Positions 23,502 to 34,671 of a stretch of DNA of 64,000 nucleotides are shown one piece after another. A program made the translations under genes and the position numbers. Source of the DNA: Geminicoccaceae bacterium (GTDB taxonomy: Bacteria > Pseudomonadota > Alphaproteobacteria > Geminicoccales > Geminicoccaceae); NCBI GenBank assembly GCA_020638495.1, contig JACKIN010000001.1, forward strand, positions 248,001-312,000, read 5' to 3'. Each line of letters starts with the position of its first letter. Within the stretch, counting starts at the first letter, position 1. Below the pieces are notes generated by a model. That model saw only the letters and a program-made list of their open reading frames with translations. It was not told the origin of the DNA and ran no database searches.

Positions 23502-24707
23502 GTGAACGATGGGATCTTCACCTTTCGGCAAGCAGCAGCGCTGTATCTCCTCTGCCTGGATCATCGGCCGTCCCGGAGCCTGTCGCTGGACCTGTCGATC
23601 GTTTGGAGGGGAACAACGCGCCCGCCGCTGCCGCGAGCAGCCGCGCATTGCGTTCTGGCGCTCGCGATCCTGTTGATCGCGTTGAATCTCGTGACCTTCG
23701 TCTGGCTGCCGCGCTACGATCTGGTCGGTGGCCAGTTGCTCGTGGATCCGGGTTTCGCGACGCTGGGCGAGAGCCGGTCGGCCTGGCAGCCCGTGGGCAA
23801 CTCCGACCCACCGGAACCGGTTTCCGGCGGCGTGCGGCTGACGAACGACGACGGCCAAAGGGCCGTCCTCATCGAGCAGATTGTTGCACTCCCGGCGGGT
23901 GTCGAGGGGCTTCGTCTTGCCGGCACCATCGAGCTCGACGCTGTCGCCCGCGGCCCCGAACGCTGGCAGAAGGCCCGGCTCTTCGTGCTCGGCGTGAAAC
24001 CCGATGGGCGTTCCGACTATTCCCGCTCGCATCGTTTCCTCCATGCGACCGGAACGACCCTCCCCAGACGCTGGAGCGACGTCTTCATGCTCGAGCCGGC
24101 CCGCGACCGGGCACGGGTGCTGATCGGGCTGCCCCGGGCCACTGGTAAGATGGTCGTCACCGATATCGAGCTGCAGGGCGTTGCCCTGAAACCGGCTTTC
24201 AGGCTGATGCGCAACATCACTCTCGCCGGCTGGGTGGCCGGTGCGCTGGTGCTTGCCGGCATTCTCTGGCGGCGCAGTCGCAACAGGCTTGCCGCCACGC
24301 TGGCGCTGGGCTCGCTGGCGGCCGTCATCGCCATCACCGCGATCCCTTACGACGTTCGGGCACCTGTTCAAGCGCTCTTCGGCGAGCTGGGCGGCAAAGG
24401 CGACGTCGGGCTCTTCAAGCTCGCGATGCATGTCGGCGTGCTCGCCCTCCTTGCCATCGCCGCAGGGCGGCTGTTGCCCACGCTGCAATGGAGCCGGCTC
24501 TGGTGCGCTCTGGTCGTTGCCGGGCTGGCCCTGGAGCTCGGCGAGTGGTTCAGGGGCACGCTCGATCGCGGTGATGCCGTGGATTTCGCCGCCAATGTCG
24601 CTGGCACGACGCTGGGTCTGAGCCTCGCATTTCTGGGCGAGCGCTGGCCGGCGCGCCGCCAACGGTCAAGGCGGAGCTCCGGCGACGCTGCGCACTTGTC
24701 CGGATAG
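23502..24707 (+). CDS. VanZ-like membrane protein with an N-terminal exported beta domain
   Basis: If started at GTG 23502 the product has 401 residues. A membrane segment near 48-65 (CVLALAILLIALNLVTFVWL) is followed by a beta-rich, carbohydrate-binding-like region of about 150 residues (for example SGGVRLTNDDGQRAVLIEQI). Then come four or five membrane segments of the VanZ fold, ending ELGEWFRGTLDRGDAVDFAANVAGT. The E-W-R, D-D and N-G(T) pattern is typical of VanZ proteins. The role is unknown; VanZ domains are linked to envelope or polysaccharide functions. The gene runs opposite to all its neighbours and splits the cox cluster. The frame extends back to ATG 23406 inside coxD, and no good ribosome site decides the start. 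Confidence 0.7.
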   Translation: MNDGIFTFRQAAALYLLCLDHRPSRSLSLDLSIVWRGTTRPPLPRAAAHCVLALAILLIALNLVTFVWLPRYDLVGGQLLVDPGFATLGESRSAWQPVGNSDPPEPVSGGVRLTNDDGQRAVLIEQIVALPAGVEGLRLAGTIELDAVARGPERWQKARLFVLGVKPDGRSDYSRSHRFLHATGTTLPRRWSDVFMLEPARDRARVLIGLPRATGKMVVTDIELQGVALKPAFRLMRNITLAGWVAGALVLAGILWRRSRNRLAATLALGSLAAVIAITAIPYDVRAPVQALFGELGGKGDVGLFKLAMHVGVLALLAIAAGRLLPTLQWSRLWCALVVAGLALELGEWFRGTLDRGDAVDFAANVAGTTLGLSLAFLGERWPARRQRSRRSSGDAAHLSG

Positions 24708-24734
24708 CGGGGCTGCGGCGGCAACGATGCCGAC

Positions 24735-24762
24735 CTGGTCGCGGCAGTCCCGCCGCGACCAG
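24735..24762. terminator. Bidirectional hairpin between convergent VanZ-like and coxM genes
   Basis: CTGGTCGCGGC (24735-24745), loop AGTCCC, and GCCGCGACCAG (24752-24762) form a perfect 11 bp stem between two convergent stops. It has no U tract, but its position suggests a shared transcription end. Confidence 0.65.
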
Positions 24763-24784
24763 ATGTGCCATCGCTCGTTCAGTC

Positions 24785-25579
24785 TCAGGCGCAGGCCTTG
24801 ACCGCGCGCTGCGTCATCACCTTGACGAGGTGGGCGCGATAGTCGGCCGAGGCATGGATGTCCGAATTGAGGTCCCCGGCATCCACGGTCAGGCCGGCCA
24901 CGGCATCCGCCGCGAAATTGCCCCCGAGCGCACTCTCGGCGGCCGACCAGCGATGCGCGCAGGCGCCGGCACCGGTGATGGCGACCCGCACGGTCCCACC
25001 GTACCTGGTCACATAGGCACCGACGATGGCATAGCGCGAGGCGGGGTTCCGGAACTTCTCGTAATGCCCGACATCCGGCTTCTTGAAATGCACTTCCTTG
25101 ATGATCTCGTCCGCCTCGAGGGCCGTGTCGAACATGCCTGTGAGGAAGTCGTCGGCCGCGATCTCGCGCTTGTTCGTGCGGATCGTCGCCTGCAGCGCCA
25201 GGAGCGCGCCCGGGTAGTCGGCGGCGGGGTCGTTGTTGGCGATCGAGCCACCCAACGTGCCCAGGTTGCGCACCTGCGGATCACCGATCACTTCAGCCAT
25301 GCCCGCAAGCGATGGAATCACCCGCCGGACAACATCGTTCGATGCGACCTGGCCGTGGCGGGTCATGGCGCCAATGGTCACCCCGCCGGCTTCCTCGCGG
25401 ATGCCGGCGAGCTCGCCGATGGCGCCCAGATCGATGACGGTACTGGGCTGGGCGAGACGCTGCTTGAGGGTCGGGATGAAGGTCTGGCCCCCGGCCACCA
25501 GCTTCGCCTCGTCATCGCCGCTCAGCAACTGCGCGGCCTCGGCGAGGGAAGCGGGCCGCTTGTACTCGAAAGCATACAT
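24785..25579 (-). CDS. coxM: Molybdenum hydroxylase FAD-binding medium subunit
   Basis: This 264-residue FAD subunit starts MYAFEYKRPASLAEAAQLL. It carries the FAD motifs VAGGQTFIPTLKQRL at about 32 and IGDPQVRNLGTLGGSIANNDPAADYP at about 100, and the CO_deh_flav_C domain in the last 90 residues. It passes electrons from the [2Fe-2S] subunit to a quinone or other acceptor. It is last in the coxG-coxS-coxL-coxM unit, an order also used by form II enzymes. Confidence 0.93.
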   Translation of the reverse strand: MYAFEYKRPASLAEAAQLLSGDDEAKLVAGGQTFIPTLKQRLAQPSTVIDLGAIGELAGIREEAGGVTIGAMTRHGQVASNDVVRRVIPSLAGMAEVIGDPQVRNLGTLGGSIANNDPAADYPGALLALQATIRTNKREIAADDFLTGMFDTALEADEIIKEVHFKKPDVGHYEKFRNPASRYAIVGAYVTRYGGTVRVAITGAGACAHRWSAAESALGGNFAADAVAGLTVDAGDLNSDIHASADYRAHLVKVMTQRAVKACA

Positions 25580-25655
25580 CGTTCGGTTTCTCCCTTGCGG
25601 GCGAGGGGTTGGCCCGTGGCCCGACCCCGCCCGGTTTGCTGTGTCCTGAAATCGC

Positions 25656-28019
<2,364 letters not shown>

Positions 28020-28069
28020 CTTTTGCTTCCCTGTTGACGAAGCGGCCCCCGTGACCCGTCCTGTTCTCG

Positions 28070-28561
28070 TTATTCCGCGGCGTGCGCGACGCCGCCCCGC
28101 ATGGACTCGGCAGCCGCGAGGATCGCCTTCACGATGTTGTGGTAGCCGGTGCAGCGGCAGATATTGCCCTCGAGCCACTCCCGAACCTCGTGCTCGGTGG
28201 GATTGGCGTTGTGCTGCAGGAGGTCGACGGCCGACATGATCATGCCGGGCGTGCAGAAACCGCACTGCAGGCCGTGATGCTCGCGGAAGGCGGCCTGGAC
28301 CGGGTGCAGGGCGCCATCCGCGGCGGCCAGCCCCTCGATGGTCGTCACCTTGCTGCCATTCGCCTGAACAGCCAGCATGGTGCAGGCCTTCACGCTGCGG
28401 CCGTCGACATGGACGACGCAGCAGCCGCACTGCGAGGTGTCGCAGCCGACATGCGTGCCCGTCAGGCCGAGATTCTGCCGCAGGAAATCGACGAGCAGCG
28501 TGCGCCCCTCGACCTCGCCGGACATCTCCTTGCCGTTGATCGTCATCGAAACCTTGGTCAT
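28070..28561 (-). CDS. coxS: Molybdenum hydroxylase [2Fe-2S] small subunit
   Basis: The 163-residue protein has a plant-type ferredoxin domain (HVGCDTSQCGCCVVHVDG, then ACTML). A helical second domain carries CGFCTPGMIM and EGNICRCTGYHNI. These supply the eight cysteines for two [2Fe-2S] clusters. It relays electrons from the molybdenum site of CoxL to the FAD of CoxM. It lies 50 bp upstream of coxL and 63 bp downstream of coxG on the same strand. Confidence 0.95.
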   Translation of the reverse strand: MTKVSMTINGKEMSGEVEGRTLLVDFLRQNLGLTGTHVGCDTSQCGCCVVHVDGRSVKACTMLAVQANGSKVTTIEGLAAADGALHPVQAAFREHHGLQCGFCTPGMIMSAVDLLQHNANPTEHEVREWLEGNICRCTGYHNIVKAILAAAESMRGGVAHAAE

Positions 28562-28624
28562 TCTCTCAATCCCTCCCAGCGGCGACCACCTGGTCGCTGC
28601 ACCGTTGCGAACTCGAGCGGCTCG

Positions 28625-29332
28625 TCAGCCGCCCATACCGAAGATCAGATAAAGCAGGACCAGCACGACCACGGCGATACCCGCATAGGCCGGCATGCCG
28701 AGGCCGCCGAGCAAACCGCCAGCGGCAGGCTTCGGGGCGGTGCTCGGTGTCGGACGCGGGGCGGGTCCGCTCGCGGCAGTCGGCGGTGGCGGCATCTTGA
28801 TTGCTTCCGTGGCACCCACCGGCTCGGGCACAGGTGCAGCCGCTGCGGCCGGGGGTTCGCCAACGGCCGCTGCCGGCGCGCCGGGCGCCTGACCCGCGGT
28901 CACGAGCTCGCTGAACTTGCCGAAAAACTCGTCGGCCATCTTCTTGGCCGTGCCCTGGATCAGCCGCGAGCCGATCTGCGCCAGCTTGCCACCGACCTCG
29001 GCCTTGGCGCTGTAGGTCAGGATCGTGCCGTCGCCATCCTCGGCGAGGCTCACGTCGGCGCCACCCTTGGCGAAACCGGCGGCACCGCCCTTGCCCTCAC
29101 CGACGATGCTGTAGCCCACCGGCGGGTTGATGTTCTCGAGGCGCACATTGCCACCGAACTTCGCCTTCACCGGACCGACCTTGGCGGTCACCTTGGCCTC
29201 GAGCTCGGTATCCGAGTGCTTGATCAGCTCGTCGCAGCCGGGGATCGCCTGGCGGAGGATCTCGGGATCGTTGAGCGCCGCCCAGACCTGCTCACGCGGC
29301 GCCGGTATCCGATATTCGCCCGTCATATCCAT
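28625..29332 (-). CDS. coxG: CoxG-like SRPBCC protein with C-terminal membrane anchor
   Basis: The 235-residue product starts at ATG 29332, with GGGGAG 7 bp upstream. Residues 1-150 are the CoxG/SRPBCC domain (EYRIPAPREQVWAALNDPEI, IPGCDELIKHSD, then YSAKAEVGGKLAQIGSRLI). An Ala/Pro-rich linker of about 60 residues leads to a terminal membrane helix (AYAGIAVVVLVLLYLIFG). CoxG proteins tether the hydroxylase to the membrane and have been linked to quinone delivery. It is the first gene of the cox unit. The 247 bp between it and the next gene (29333-29579) shows nothing I recognise, and likely holds the cox promoter. Confidence 0.9.
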   Translation of the reverse strand: MDMTGEYRIPAPREQVWAALNDPEILRQAIPGCDELIKHSDTELEAKVTAKVGPVKAKFGGNVRLENINPPVGYSIVGEGKGGAAGFAKGGADVSLAEDGDGTILTYSAKAEVGGKLAQIGSRLIQGTAKKMADEFFGKFSELVTAGQAPGAPAAAVGEPPAAAAAPVPEPVGATEAIKMPPPPTAASGPAPRPTPSTAPKPAAGGLLGGLGMPAYAGIAVVVLVLLYLIFGMGG

Positions 29333-29579
29333 GCGCGCACTCCCCGTTCTCTTCGGCCCGGTCGGATCGGGTGGGCACCAATGCGGCCCAGCCGCGAAGC
29401 TCGATCGGGCAATGGCTTGCTTCGCCGTCCAAGGGTTATGGCGAAACCGCGCCGAGCCGACAAGGCCGGCCGCATGGATGGCGCCCCCGTCCACCACCAT
29501 CGCCCGCGAGCCGGCCGCCGCAGCCGACCAGCAGGGCGAGAAAATCGTCGGTGGCCAGATGTCGACGCGTGGCCACTGC

Positions 29580-31901
29580 CTAGGCTCCAAGCAGCGCCGC
29601 AGCGGCGGCATCGACGATTGCCGCGGCGTCGAGACGGTGCGCGGCGTACAAATCCGGAATGTCGGCCGACTGGCCGAACCGCTCGACGCCGAGCGGCGTC
29701 ACCATCTGGCCCCTGACCGAGCCGAGCCAGGAAAGGGCTAGGGGATGGCCGTCGAGCACGGTGACCAGCGGCACGTCCGGCGGCAGGGCGCCGAGCAGGT
29801 CGGCGGCGCGACTGGCCTTGCCCCGTGCCCGCCAGTCGGCATGCAGTCGATCGGCCGAGGTGACGGCGAGCACGGCCAGCTCCGGCAGATCCTCCGCGAG
29901 CAGTGCCGCTGCTTCCAGCACTTCGGGCACGACCGCACCCGAATAGACGAGCGCCAGCTCGGTCCGCGGCCCGGGTGGTGCGAGCCAGTAGCCGCCGTCG
30001 AGGACCCCTGCCGGCAGCCTGCGCCGGGGCTGCTGGACTTGCCGGGTCGAGAGCCGGAGATAGACCGAGCCGCCATCGGGCTCCTGCAGGTGCCGAAAAG
30101 CCCAGGCCATGATCGCCGCCACCTCGTCGGCGTAGGCCGGCTCGAAGAAGGTCAGGCCCGGCTGCGACATGCCGACCAGCGGCGTGCCGATCGACTGGTG
30201 CGCACCACCCTCCGGCGCCAGCGTGATGCCCGAGGGCGTCGCCACGAGGAGGAAGCGGGCGCCCTGGTAGCAGGCGTAGATCAGGGCATCGAGACCGCGG
30301 TTGATGAAGGGATCGTAGAGTGTGCCGACCGGCAGGAGCCGGGCGCCGAAGAGATCGTGGGCGAGGCCCAGGCTGGCGAGGTTCAGGAAGAGGTTGTTCT
30401 CGGCGATGCCGAGCTCGAGGTGCTGGCCACGCCCGCTTTCCCGCCACACGGTGGGCGAGGCCACGGCCTCGCTCTTGAAGACGTCCTCGTGCTCGCGGCG
30501 ATTGAAGACGCCGCGCCGCGTGACCCAGCCGCCGAGATTGGTGGAGACGGTCACGTCGGGCGAGGTCGTGACGATGCGCTCGGCGAGCGGCGTGTCGGAG
30601 CGCGCGAGCTCGGCCATGATCCGCCCGAAGGCCTCCTGGGTCGAGGCCGTGGCGGCGACCCGGCCGACCGGCAGGGATGCCGGCACGGGCACGGCTGGCG
30701 GCGCGTGGCGGTGGGTCCGCCGGCGGTAGGCGACGGCGGCGAGGAAGCTCTCGAGCTCGGCCGTGTCGATGTCGAGCCCGGCATGGGGCGACCATTCCTC
30801 GCCGTCGCCGATCCGGTTGCGCGAGCGGAACTCGACCATCTGGTCGGGCGTCATCAGCCCGGCATGGTTGTCCTTGTGCCCGGCGAAGGGCAGGCCCCAG
30901 CCCTTGACCGTGTAGGCGATGAAGCAGTGCGGGCGGTCATCGGTGACCGAATGGAACGCCTCGAGCACGGCCTCGATGTCGTGGCCGCCGAGATTGGTCA
31001 TGAGACGGGCCAGCCCGGCGTCGTCATGACGGCGCAGGAGCTCGCGGATGAAGCGGTTGCCGCCGAGGCCGCTCTCCAGGTGCGCCCGCCAGGCGGCGCC
31101 ACCCTTGAAGGTGAGGGCGGCGTAGAGATCATTGGGGCAATCGTCGATCCACTGGCGCAGCACCGCGCCGCCCGCCTCGGCGAAGACGGCCTGGAGCAGC
31201 TTGCCGTACTTGATCGTGACGACCCGCCAGCCGACCGCCGCGAAGAACTGCTCGATCTTGGCGAAGAGCTGCTCCGGGACCACGCGGTCCAGGCTCTGGC
31301 GATTGTAGTCGATCACCCACCAGAGATTGCGGACATCATATTTCCAGCCCTCGAGGAGGGCCTCGAAGATATTGCCCTCATCGAGCTCGGCATCGCCGAC
31401 GATCGAGATCATGCGGCCGGCCGGCCGATCCTCCGGCACGAGCCCGTGCAGGCGAACGTAGTCCTGGGTGAGCGACGCGAACAGGGTCATCGCGGCGCCG
31501 AGGCCGACCGAGCCCGTCGAGAAGTCGACCGGCGCAGTGTCCTTGGTCCGCGAGGGATAGGACTGGGCACCGCCGAGCGAGCGGAAGTTCTCGAGCGCGG
31601 CCCGGCTCTGCTCGCCGAGCAGGTAGTGGGCGGCGTGCATGATGGGGCTGGCATGCGGCTTGACGGCGAGTCGATCGCCGGGTCGCAGCACGTCGAAATA
31701 GAGCGCCGTCATGATCGTCGCCACGGATGCGCAGGATGCCTGATGACCACCTACCTTCAGGTGATCGCGGCTCGGCCGGAGGTGGTTGGCGTTGTGAATC
31801 ATCCAGCTCGCCAGCCACAGGAGCTTCTGCTCCACCGCGGCGAGCAGCTCCCGCCGGCCGGCGGTGACGCGCGAGCCCGGCTCGGATTGGACAGCCCCCA
31901 T
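29580..31901 (-). CDS. AceE-like TPP-dependent dehydrogenase/transketolase-family protein
   Basis: The protein has 773 residues and the domain order of homodimeric pyruvate dehydrogenase E1. An N-terminal TPP domain has GDAELDEGNIFEALLEGWKY and IDYNRQSLD at about 165-200. A middle pyrimidine-binding domain has the conserved glutamate region GQHLELGIAENNLFLNLASLGLAHD at about 480-510. A transketolase C-terminal domain follows. AceE is usually near 890 residues, so this form is short. No E2 or E3 gene is adjacent, so it may not be part of a pyruvate dehydrogenase complex. It could be a stand-alone TPP enzyme of unknown substrate. It is divergent from the small gene at 32001 across 99 bp. Confidence 0.8.
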   Translation of the reverse strand: MGAVQSEPGSRVTAGRRELLAAVEQKLLWLASWMIHNANHLRPSRDHLKVGGHQASCASVATIMTALYFDVLRPGDRLAVKPHASPIMHAAHYLLGEQSRAALENFRSLGGAQSYPSRTKDTAPVDFSTGSVGLGAAMTLFASLTQDYVRLHGLVPEDRPAGRMISIVGDAELDEGNIFEALLEGWKYDVRNLWWVIDYNRQSLDRVVPEQLFAKIEQFFAAVGWRVVTIKYGKLLQAVFAEAGGAVLRQWIDDCPNDLYAALTFKGGAAWRAHLESGLGGNRFIRELLRRHDDAGLARLMTNLGGHDIEAVLEAFHSVTDDRPHCFIAYTVKGWGLPFAGHKDNHAGLMTPDQMVEFRSRNRIGDGEEWSPHAGLDIDTAELESFLAAVAYRRRTHRHAPPAVPVPASLPVGRVAATASTQEAFGRIMAELARSDTPLAERIVTTSPDVTVSTNLGGWVTRRGVFNRREHEDVFKSEAVASPTVWRESGRGQHLELGIAENNLFLNLASLGLAHDLFGARLLPVGTLYDPFINRGLDALIYACYQGARFLLVATPSGITLAPEGGAHQSIGTPLVGMSQPGLTFFEPAYADEVAAIMAWAFRHLQEPDGGSVYLRLSTRQVQQPRRRLPAGVLDGGYWLAPPGPRTELALVYSGAVVPEVLEAAALLAEDLPELAVLAVTSADRLHADWRARGKASRAADLLGALPPDVPLVTVLDGHPLALSWLGSVRGQMVTPLGVERFGQSADIPDLYAAHRLDAAAIVDAAAAALLGA

Positions 31902-32000
31902 GACATTCTCCTGCGCAAGCGGCGGCCAGTCTTGCGCTATCGGGATGCATCGGCAAGCACCGCCAGCTAAGCAGCCGCCTTATCGTGGCACGAGGGGGAC

Positions 32001-32174
32001 ATGATGACCGAAGCGACAGTCGGGGACGCGCCGGAGGAAGCCTGGCGCAGGCAGGTTCGCGCCATTGTCGAGGAGCTGCCCTTCGACGACGACCTGTCCT
32101 GTTTCGTCGTCGCCCTCGAGACGCTGGCCGAGGCTTTTGCCCTGGACGACGAGTCTCCGGAAGACGTGGCATGA
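32001..32174 (+). CDS. Small protein translationally coupled to the amidase
   Basis: A 57-residue frame runs from ATG 32001, with GAGGGGG immediately upstream, to a TGA that overlaps the amidase ATG as ATGA. The protein is acidic and helical (VRAIVEELPFDDDLSCFVVA, then LETLAEAFALDDES). Size, helix content and coupling to an amidase recall the small GatC/AtzG-type (DUF4089) partners of AtzE-like amidases. The sequence match is weak, so I treat that as a hypothesis. Confidence 0.6.
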   Translation: MMTEATVGDAPEEAWRRQVRAIVEELPFDDDLSCFVVALETLAEAFALDDESPEDVA

Positions 32175-33610
32175 GTGCGGCGGAGCTGCTCAAGGGTGAG
32201 CTCTGGACGGCAGCCGCGGCGGTCCGGGCGGGCGAGGTCCGGGCCCGCGAGCTGACCGAGGCCGCGATCGACGCGCTGACGAGCGTGGGCCCCACGCTCA
32301 ACGCGGTCGCCGGGCTCGACGCCGAGCAGGCGCTGGCGGCGGCCGAACGCATCGATCGGTCCCGCGCTGCCGGGACCGACCTGCCGCCATTGGCTGGCGT
32401 CCCGATGGCGCACAAGGACATGTTCTACCGTGCCGGCCGCGTTTGCGCCTCTGGAACCCGGATCCGTGCGGGCTTTGTGCCCGGGGTCACCGCCACCGCG
32501 CTCGAGCGGCTGGACGCCGCCGGTGCGATCGACCTCGGTCGGCTCAATATGGTCGAGTTCGCCCTGGGGCTCACGGGCCACAACGACATCACCGGCCATC
32601 CGCGGAACCCATGGAGCACCGACCACATCACCGGCGGCTCGTCGAGCGGGCCCGTGGCGGCCGTGGCGGCGCGGCTGGTCTTCGCGGCCCTAGGCTCCGA
32701 CACCGGCGGGTCGATCCGGGTGCCCGCCGCGTGCACCGGCATTCTCGGGCTCAAGCCGACCTACGGGCGAGTCAGCCGGGCGGGTGCCCTGCCGCTCAGC
32801 CATACGCTCGACCATGTCGGCCCGCTCGGCCGCTCGGCGCGCGACCTGGCGCTGCTGATGGAAGCGGTTGCCGGCGTGGATCGCCGTGATCAGACGACCA
32901 GCACGACGCCGGTGCCAGCCTACAGCAGACTCCTCGAGCGCTCTCCGACGCGCCTGCGCCTCGGCGTCGCCGAATCCCCCTTCGAGCTGCCGTTGCACGC
33001 GGAGGTGGCCGGGCTCTACGACGCGGCGGTCGATCGCATGCGGCAGGCGGGGCTGCGCGCCAGTGGGCTGGCCCTGCCCGCGCTCGATTCCCTGAACCTG
33101 CTGCGGCGAGTCGTCATGATCGCGGAGGCTGCGGCAAGGCACGAGGATTTTCTGGAGGAGCGGCGTGACGCCTACAACGCCTACACCCTGGCGCGCCTAG
33201 ATCCGGGGTTCGAGCTCGCCGCGACGACCTATCTCAGGGCGGTAGGCTGGCGGGCCGAGGCGGTGCGGCGGTTCGTCGGAGAGGTCTTCGCCGATGCCGA
33301 TGTGCTGGTGCTGCCGGCCATGGCCGAGCCGGTGCCCCGGCTGGATGCAACCGATACGGCGGACATGGCCGGCTATGTCCGAAGGGTCAACGCGCTCGGC
33401 CACTTCATCTGCCCGTTCAACTATTTGGGGCTGCCCGCCCTGACGATGCCCATGGGTCGCACGGCGAACGGCCTGCCGATGGCGATCCAGCTCGTGGCCC
33501 CGCCGTTCGGCGAGGCGCGCCTGCTGCGGCTGGCTCATCATCTGGAGACGAATGCCGGCTTCCGCCTCGGCGAGCCACCCATCGTCACCGGGCGTTCCGG
33601 CATTGGCTGA
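32171..33610 (+). CDS. Amidase-signature family hydrolase
   Basis: The 479-residue protein starts at ATG 32171. The Ser-Ser-Lys triad is visible: lysine in VPMAHKDMFY at about 82, the cis-serine in GGSSSGPVAAVAA at about 158, and the nucleophile in GSDTGGSIRVPA at about 180, followed by CTGILGLKPTYGRVS. These enzymes hydrolyse amides in the cytosol; the substrate is not predictable. The C-terminal region includes the usual NYLGLPALTMPMG element. It overlaps the small upstream gene by 4 bp, and its stop overlaps a possible TTG start of the dehydrogenase that follows. Confidence 0.92.
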   Translation: MSAAELLKGELWTAAAAVRAGEVRARELTEAAIDALTSVGPTLNAVAGLDAEQALAAAERIDRSRAAGTDLPPLAGVPMAHKDMFYRAGRVCASGTRIRAGFVPGVTATALERLDAAGAIDLGRLNMVEFALGLTGHNDITGHPRNPWSTDHITGGSSSGPVAAVAARLVFAALGSDTGGSIRVPAACTGILGLKPTYGRVSRAGALPLSHTLDHVGPLGRSARDLALLMEAVAGVDRRDQTTSTTPVPAYSRLLERSPTRLRLGVAESPFELPLHAEVAGLYDAAVDRMRQAGLRASGLALPALDSLNLLRRVVMIAEAAARHEDFLEERRDAYNAYTLARLDPGFELAATTYLRAVGWRAEAVRRFVGEVFADADVLVLPAMAEPVPRLDATDTADMAGYVRRVNALGHFICPFNYLGLPALTMPMGRTANGLPMAIQLVAPPFGEARLLRLAHHLETNAGFRLGEPPIVTGRSGIG

Positions 33611-34634
33611 CCGTCGGCAGCGCGAGCTGCGCCGCGCCAGCGACGGGCGGCTGCCTAGCCGGGGCAAGGTGCTCTGTGCGTCGTCGTTTCTCGCGAAGCG
33701 CCCGGAGCTCCTGCAACGGCTGGACGACGAGGGCTACGAGGTCGTCTTCAACGAGTCCGGGCGGACGCTCGACGAGGCGGGGCTTGGCGCACTCCTGCCC
33801 GGTGTCGTCGCCACCGTCGCCGGCACCGAGCCCTACAACGAGCGGATTCTCGCCGCGGCACCCGATCTGCGGATCGTGGCGCGGCTGGGGGTCGGCTTCG
33901 ACCAGATCGATGTGGCGGCCGCCACCCGGTACGGGGTGGCGGTGGCGATGGCGTTCGGCACCAATCACGAGGCGGTGGCCGATCACACCTTCGCCCTGAT
34001 GGCGGCGCTCGCCTCGTCGCTCACGAGCTACGATCGACGCGTGCGGGACGGCTCGTGGGGCAGCCTGGCGCACGGCAGCCTGCACGGCACAACGGTCGGC
34101 ATTGTCGGCCTTGGCCGCATTGGCCGGGCGGTGGCCAAGCGCTGCCAGGGCTTCGCCATGCGGGTTCTGGCGCACGATCCGCTGATCGATGCGACCATCC
34201 TCGGCCATCTCGGCTGCACGCAGGTGGGCCTCGACGAGCTTCTGGCCCAGGCCGATTTCGTCTCGCTGCACGCCCCGCTCCTGCCGGCGACGCGCCACCT
34301 GATCGACGCGGCGGCTCTTTCGCGAATGAAGAGCAGCGCCTATCTGATCAACACGGCACGCGGTCCCCTGGTCGACGAGGCGGCGCTGGTTGCCGCGCTC
34401 GAGGCTGGCGAGATCGCGGGCGCCGGACTCGATGTCTTCGAGAGCGAGCCGCTGCCGGCGGGCTCGCGGCTGCGTGCGCTCGAATCGGTGGTATTGTCGC
34501 CGCACGCGGCCGGCATGAGCGAGGGGGCGGTCCGAGCCATGACCGACAGGTGCATCGACAGCATCCTGGCGCACCTCGATGGCCGGCCGCTGGAGCCGAG
34601 CCTGATCCTCAATCCGGAGGCGGCAGGCGTGTGA
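33603..34634 (+). CDS. D-isomer-specific 2-hydroxyacid dehydrogenase
   Basis: The product is about 343 residues if started at TTG 33603, which overlaps the amidase stop; GTG 33669 would also fit and gives a core-sized protein. The NAD-binding motif is TVGIVGLGRIGRAVAKRC at about 160. The catalytic Arg lies in LINTARGPLVDEAALV, the Glu in GLDVFESEPLP, and the His in VVLSPHAAGMSEGAV. It resembles phosphoglycerate or hydroxypyruvate reductase-type enzymes, with the substrate unknown. The coupling to the amidase suggests a shared catabolic route (inference). Confidence 0.9.
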   Translation: MADRRQRELRRASDGRLPSRGKVLCASSFLAKRPELLQRLDDEGYEVVFNESGRTLDEAGLGALLPGVVATVAGTEPYNERILAAAPDLRIVARLGVGFDQIDVAAATRYGVAVAMAFGTNHEAVADHTFALMAALASSLTSYDRRVRDGSWGSLAHGSLHGTTVGIVGLGRIGRAVAKRCQGFAMRVLAHDPLIDATILGHLGCTQVGLDELLAQADFVSLHAPLLPATRHLIDAAALSRMKSSAYLINTARGPLVDEAALVAALEAGEIAGAGLDVFESEPLPAGSRLRALESVVLSPHAAGMSEGAVRAMTDRCIDSILAHLDGRPLEPSLILNPEAAGV

Positions 34635-34671
34635 GGCAAGACGAGGGTCAAGCGATGCAGGTGGACGAGCG

